A stretch of DNA of 6,175 nt from Pseudomonadota bacterium. GTDB taxonomy: Bacteria > Pseudomonadota > Alphaproteobacteria > Rhodobacterales > Rhodobacteraceae. Position numbers and translations under genes: made by a program. Positions 5,026 to 6,175 of the stretch are shown one piece after another; positions within the stretch are counted from its first letter, which is position 1, and each line of letters starts with the position of its first letter. The DNA is taken from the NCBI GenBank assembly GCA_022573605.1, contig JACZTQ010000198.1, positions 1 through 6,175 on the forward strand, written 5' to 3'. The notes beneath the pieces were generated by a model that had not been told where the DNA came from, searched no databases, and saw only the letters and a list, made by a program, of their open reading frames with translations.

Positions 5026-5492
5026 AACCCCGGCCGGGCGATCATCAGCCACAGGATCGCCAGCACCGCCGCGAAGGCGGGGAGGCCGAGGGCGACCCAG
5101 AGCCGGGCGAGCCGGTGATAGCGGGGCGGGAGCGCCGTGCCGTTGCGGGCCGCCTCGGCGGCGAGGTCGCGCAGGATGATCTGGATCCGCACCACCGGCA
5201 GCCAGCAGACGCCGGTCAGGGCGTAGAGGGCCAGCGAGACGGCGATCCAGCCCTCGGTCAGGTCCCAGCCGGACTGGCGCGCCAGCAGCCAGCCGGTCAG
5301 CGGCTGGGCGATCGCCGCGGTGGCGGTGAACACCAGGTCGGCGATAACCACGATCCGGGCGGTGCCGGCGATCAGCGCCGGGTCGCCGGTGCGGTGTGCC
5401 ATCGCCATGAAAAACGCGATCCCGGCGCCGGTTCCGAGCAGCACGCAGGCGCCGATGACGTGGAGCCAGCGCAGGAGCAGTTCGGGGTCCAT
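5022..5492 (-). CDS. DUF2269 family integral membrane protein
   Basis: This 156-residue inner-membrane protein has four predicted transmembrane helices, at about residues 8-31, 47-71, 82-106 and 132-153. The opening MDPELLLRWLHVIGACVLLG and the TGAGIAFFMAMAHRTGD and QPLTGWLLA segments match the DUF2269 family, whose biochemical function is unknown. The ATG at 5490-5492 shares its A with the TGA of the upstream gene (TGATG), a layout that favours translational coupling. The open frame extends further upstream to 5780, but those residues are an Arg/Ala/Gly-rich shadow of the upstream gene. The partner is a DoxX-domain protein, which suggests that the two act together in the membrane; the role is unknown. 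Its stop codon lies in a hairpin arm, and the two-way terminator follows. Confidence 0.88.
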   Translation of the reverse strand: MDPELLLRWLHVIGACVLLGTGAGIAFFMAMAHRTGDPALIAGTARIVVIADLVFTATAAIAQPLTGWLLARQSGWDLTEGWIAVSLALYALTGVCWLPVVRIQIILRDLAAEAARNGTALPPRYHRLARLWVALGLPAFAAVLAILWLMIARPGF

Positions 5493-6175
5493 CAGCGTTG
5501 CTCCAGCATGGCGGCGGTGACCAGCGCCAGCACGATCCCCGGCGCCACCTTGACCAGGGCGCCGAGCGGGTCGGCCCAGAGCCACGGCGTCAGCATCGTG
5601 CCGAGGGCGAGATAGGCGAGGCCGAGCCCGGCCATGGCGAGGCAGGCGGCCCGCGCCCAGGGCCGCACCAGCACGGCGAGGCCCAGCGCGATATCGGCAC
5701 CCGAGCCGGCCCCGACCAGCACCGGGGCGAGGCCGCCGGGCAGGTCCGCCGGGGCCAGCAGCGCCGCCGCCGCGCGCCATTGCCAGAGCCCGATCAGCCC
5801 CGAGGCGAGCCAGAACAGGCTGAGCACCGCCACGGCCAGCGGCAGCGCCAGATAGAGCCGGGCGAATCGGCGCTCCTGCACTGTCGCCGGAAACGCCGCC
5901 AGGGTGTCGCGCAAGTCCGCCAGGGTCTCGCCGGTCAGCGCCCGCCAGGGGCCGGGGTCGCCGCGCACCCCCTCGGCCAGGGCGGCCAGCGCGGTCGAGC
6001 GCAGCGGCGAGCGCCAGCCGAGCCAGCCGAGCGCATCGGCGATGGCGGCGGTCAGGCGCGCCGCCCAGCCGGGCAGCACGATCTCGCGTCGGGCCGGGGC
6101 AAAGCCGTGCCAGTGGCGGAACCCGGCGATGATCGCGCGCAGCGGCTCCGGCTTCGGCGTCACCAGATCGGCCTC
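5492..6175 (-). CDS. SDR-DoxX fusion protein, C-terminal half (partial)
   Basis: The frame is open to the right edge, so the N-terminus is missing; 227 residues are visible. About 100 soluble residues come first (including LPGWAARLTAAIADALGWL and GWRSPLRSTALAALAEGVRG), then ALTGETLADLRDTLAAFPAT and QERRFARLYLALPL. Four transmembrane helices follow at about visible residues 109-130, 150-171, 175-195 and 207-225. This matches the tail of proteins with an N-terminal NAD(P)-binding SDR/NmrA-type domain fused to a DoxX-like membrane domain, which are often encoded next to DUF2269 genes. The SDR part would lie outside the window, so the fusion is inferred. A GTG at the MTPKPEP position (6161-6163) is possible, but it would cut into a segment that looks continuous. 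The stop overlaps the DUF2269 start by one base. Confidence 0.78.
   Translation of the reverse strand, partial: EADLVTPKPEPLRAIIAGFRHWHGFAPARREIVLPGWAARLTAAIADALGWLGWRSPLRSTALAALAEGVRGDPGPWRALTGETLADLRDTLAAFPATVQERRFARLYLALPLAVAVLSLFWLASGLIGLWQWRAAAALLAPADLPGGLAPVLVGAGSGADIALGLAVLVRPWARAACLAMAGLGLAYLALGTMLTPWLWADPLGALVKVAPGIVLALVTAAMLEQR

Noticed and set aside
4842..5615. 257-codon plus-strand frame over the convergent gap and DUF2269
   Set aside because: It passes through several terminator hairpins and runs antisense to a protein with clear membrane helices; the composition is Arg/Gly/Pro-rich.

Overview
The window is GC-rich DNA (roughly two-thirds G+C or more by eye) from an alphaproteobacterium, most likely of the Rhodobacteraceae/Roseobacter type. 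The assignment rests on recalled family features: a ferrochelatase with the YWSMRRYLAEFLSD core, a methyltransferase of the NDUFAF5 (complex I assembly) type, and the block comF - grxC - nitrilase. No sequence search was possible, so the taxonomy is inference.

Layout. At 2-247 (+) lies the alanine-rich C-terminal end of an unidentified protein, followed by a strong rho-independent terminator. From about 248 to 777 there is no intact gene. This patch holds two copies of a 24-bp direct repeat, a 39-codon remnant of a small carboxypeptidase-regulatory-like protein on the minus strand, a 95-bp REP/MITE-like block of three hairpins, and a ten-copy array of an 11-bp tandem repeat that runs into the stop codon of the next gene.

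The minus-strand unit at 778-2749 reads comF -> grxC -> carbon-nitrogen hydrolase (Nit1-like). A divergent plus-strand pair follows: a SAM-methyltransferase-fold protein (2815-3729) and hemH ferrochelatase (3785-4873). The hemH end faces a second minus-strand pair: the C-terminal DoxX-like half of a probable SDR-DoxX fusion protein (5492 to the right edge) and a DUF2269 membrane protein (5022-5492), which overlap by one base. The convergent gap at 4874-5021 is packed with hairpins, some mutually exclusive, that probably terminate transcription from both sides.

Function. The genes are mostly core housekeeping: thiol redox (GrxC), deaminated-glutathione-type amidase repair (Nit), possible complex I maturation (NDUFAF5-like), haem synthesis (HemH) and a small membrane module (SDR-DoxX/DUF2269). 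I see no defence system, phage, CRISPR array or biosynthetic cluster. The accessory-looking part is the repeat-rich patch at 248-788. Its best signal is a set of hairpins with two compensatory base-pair changes, together with a graded 11-bp tandem array abutting the nitrilase gene.
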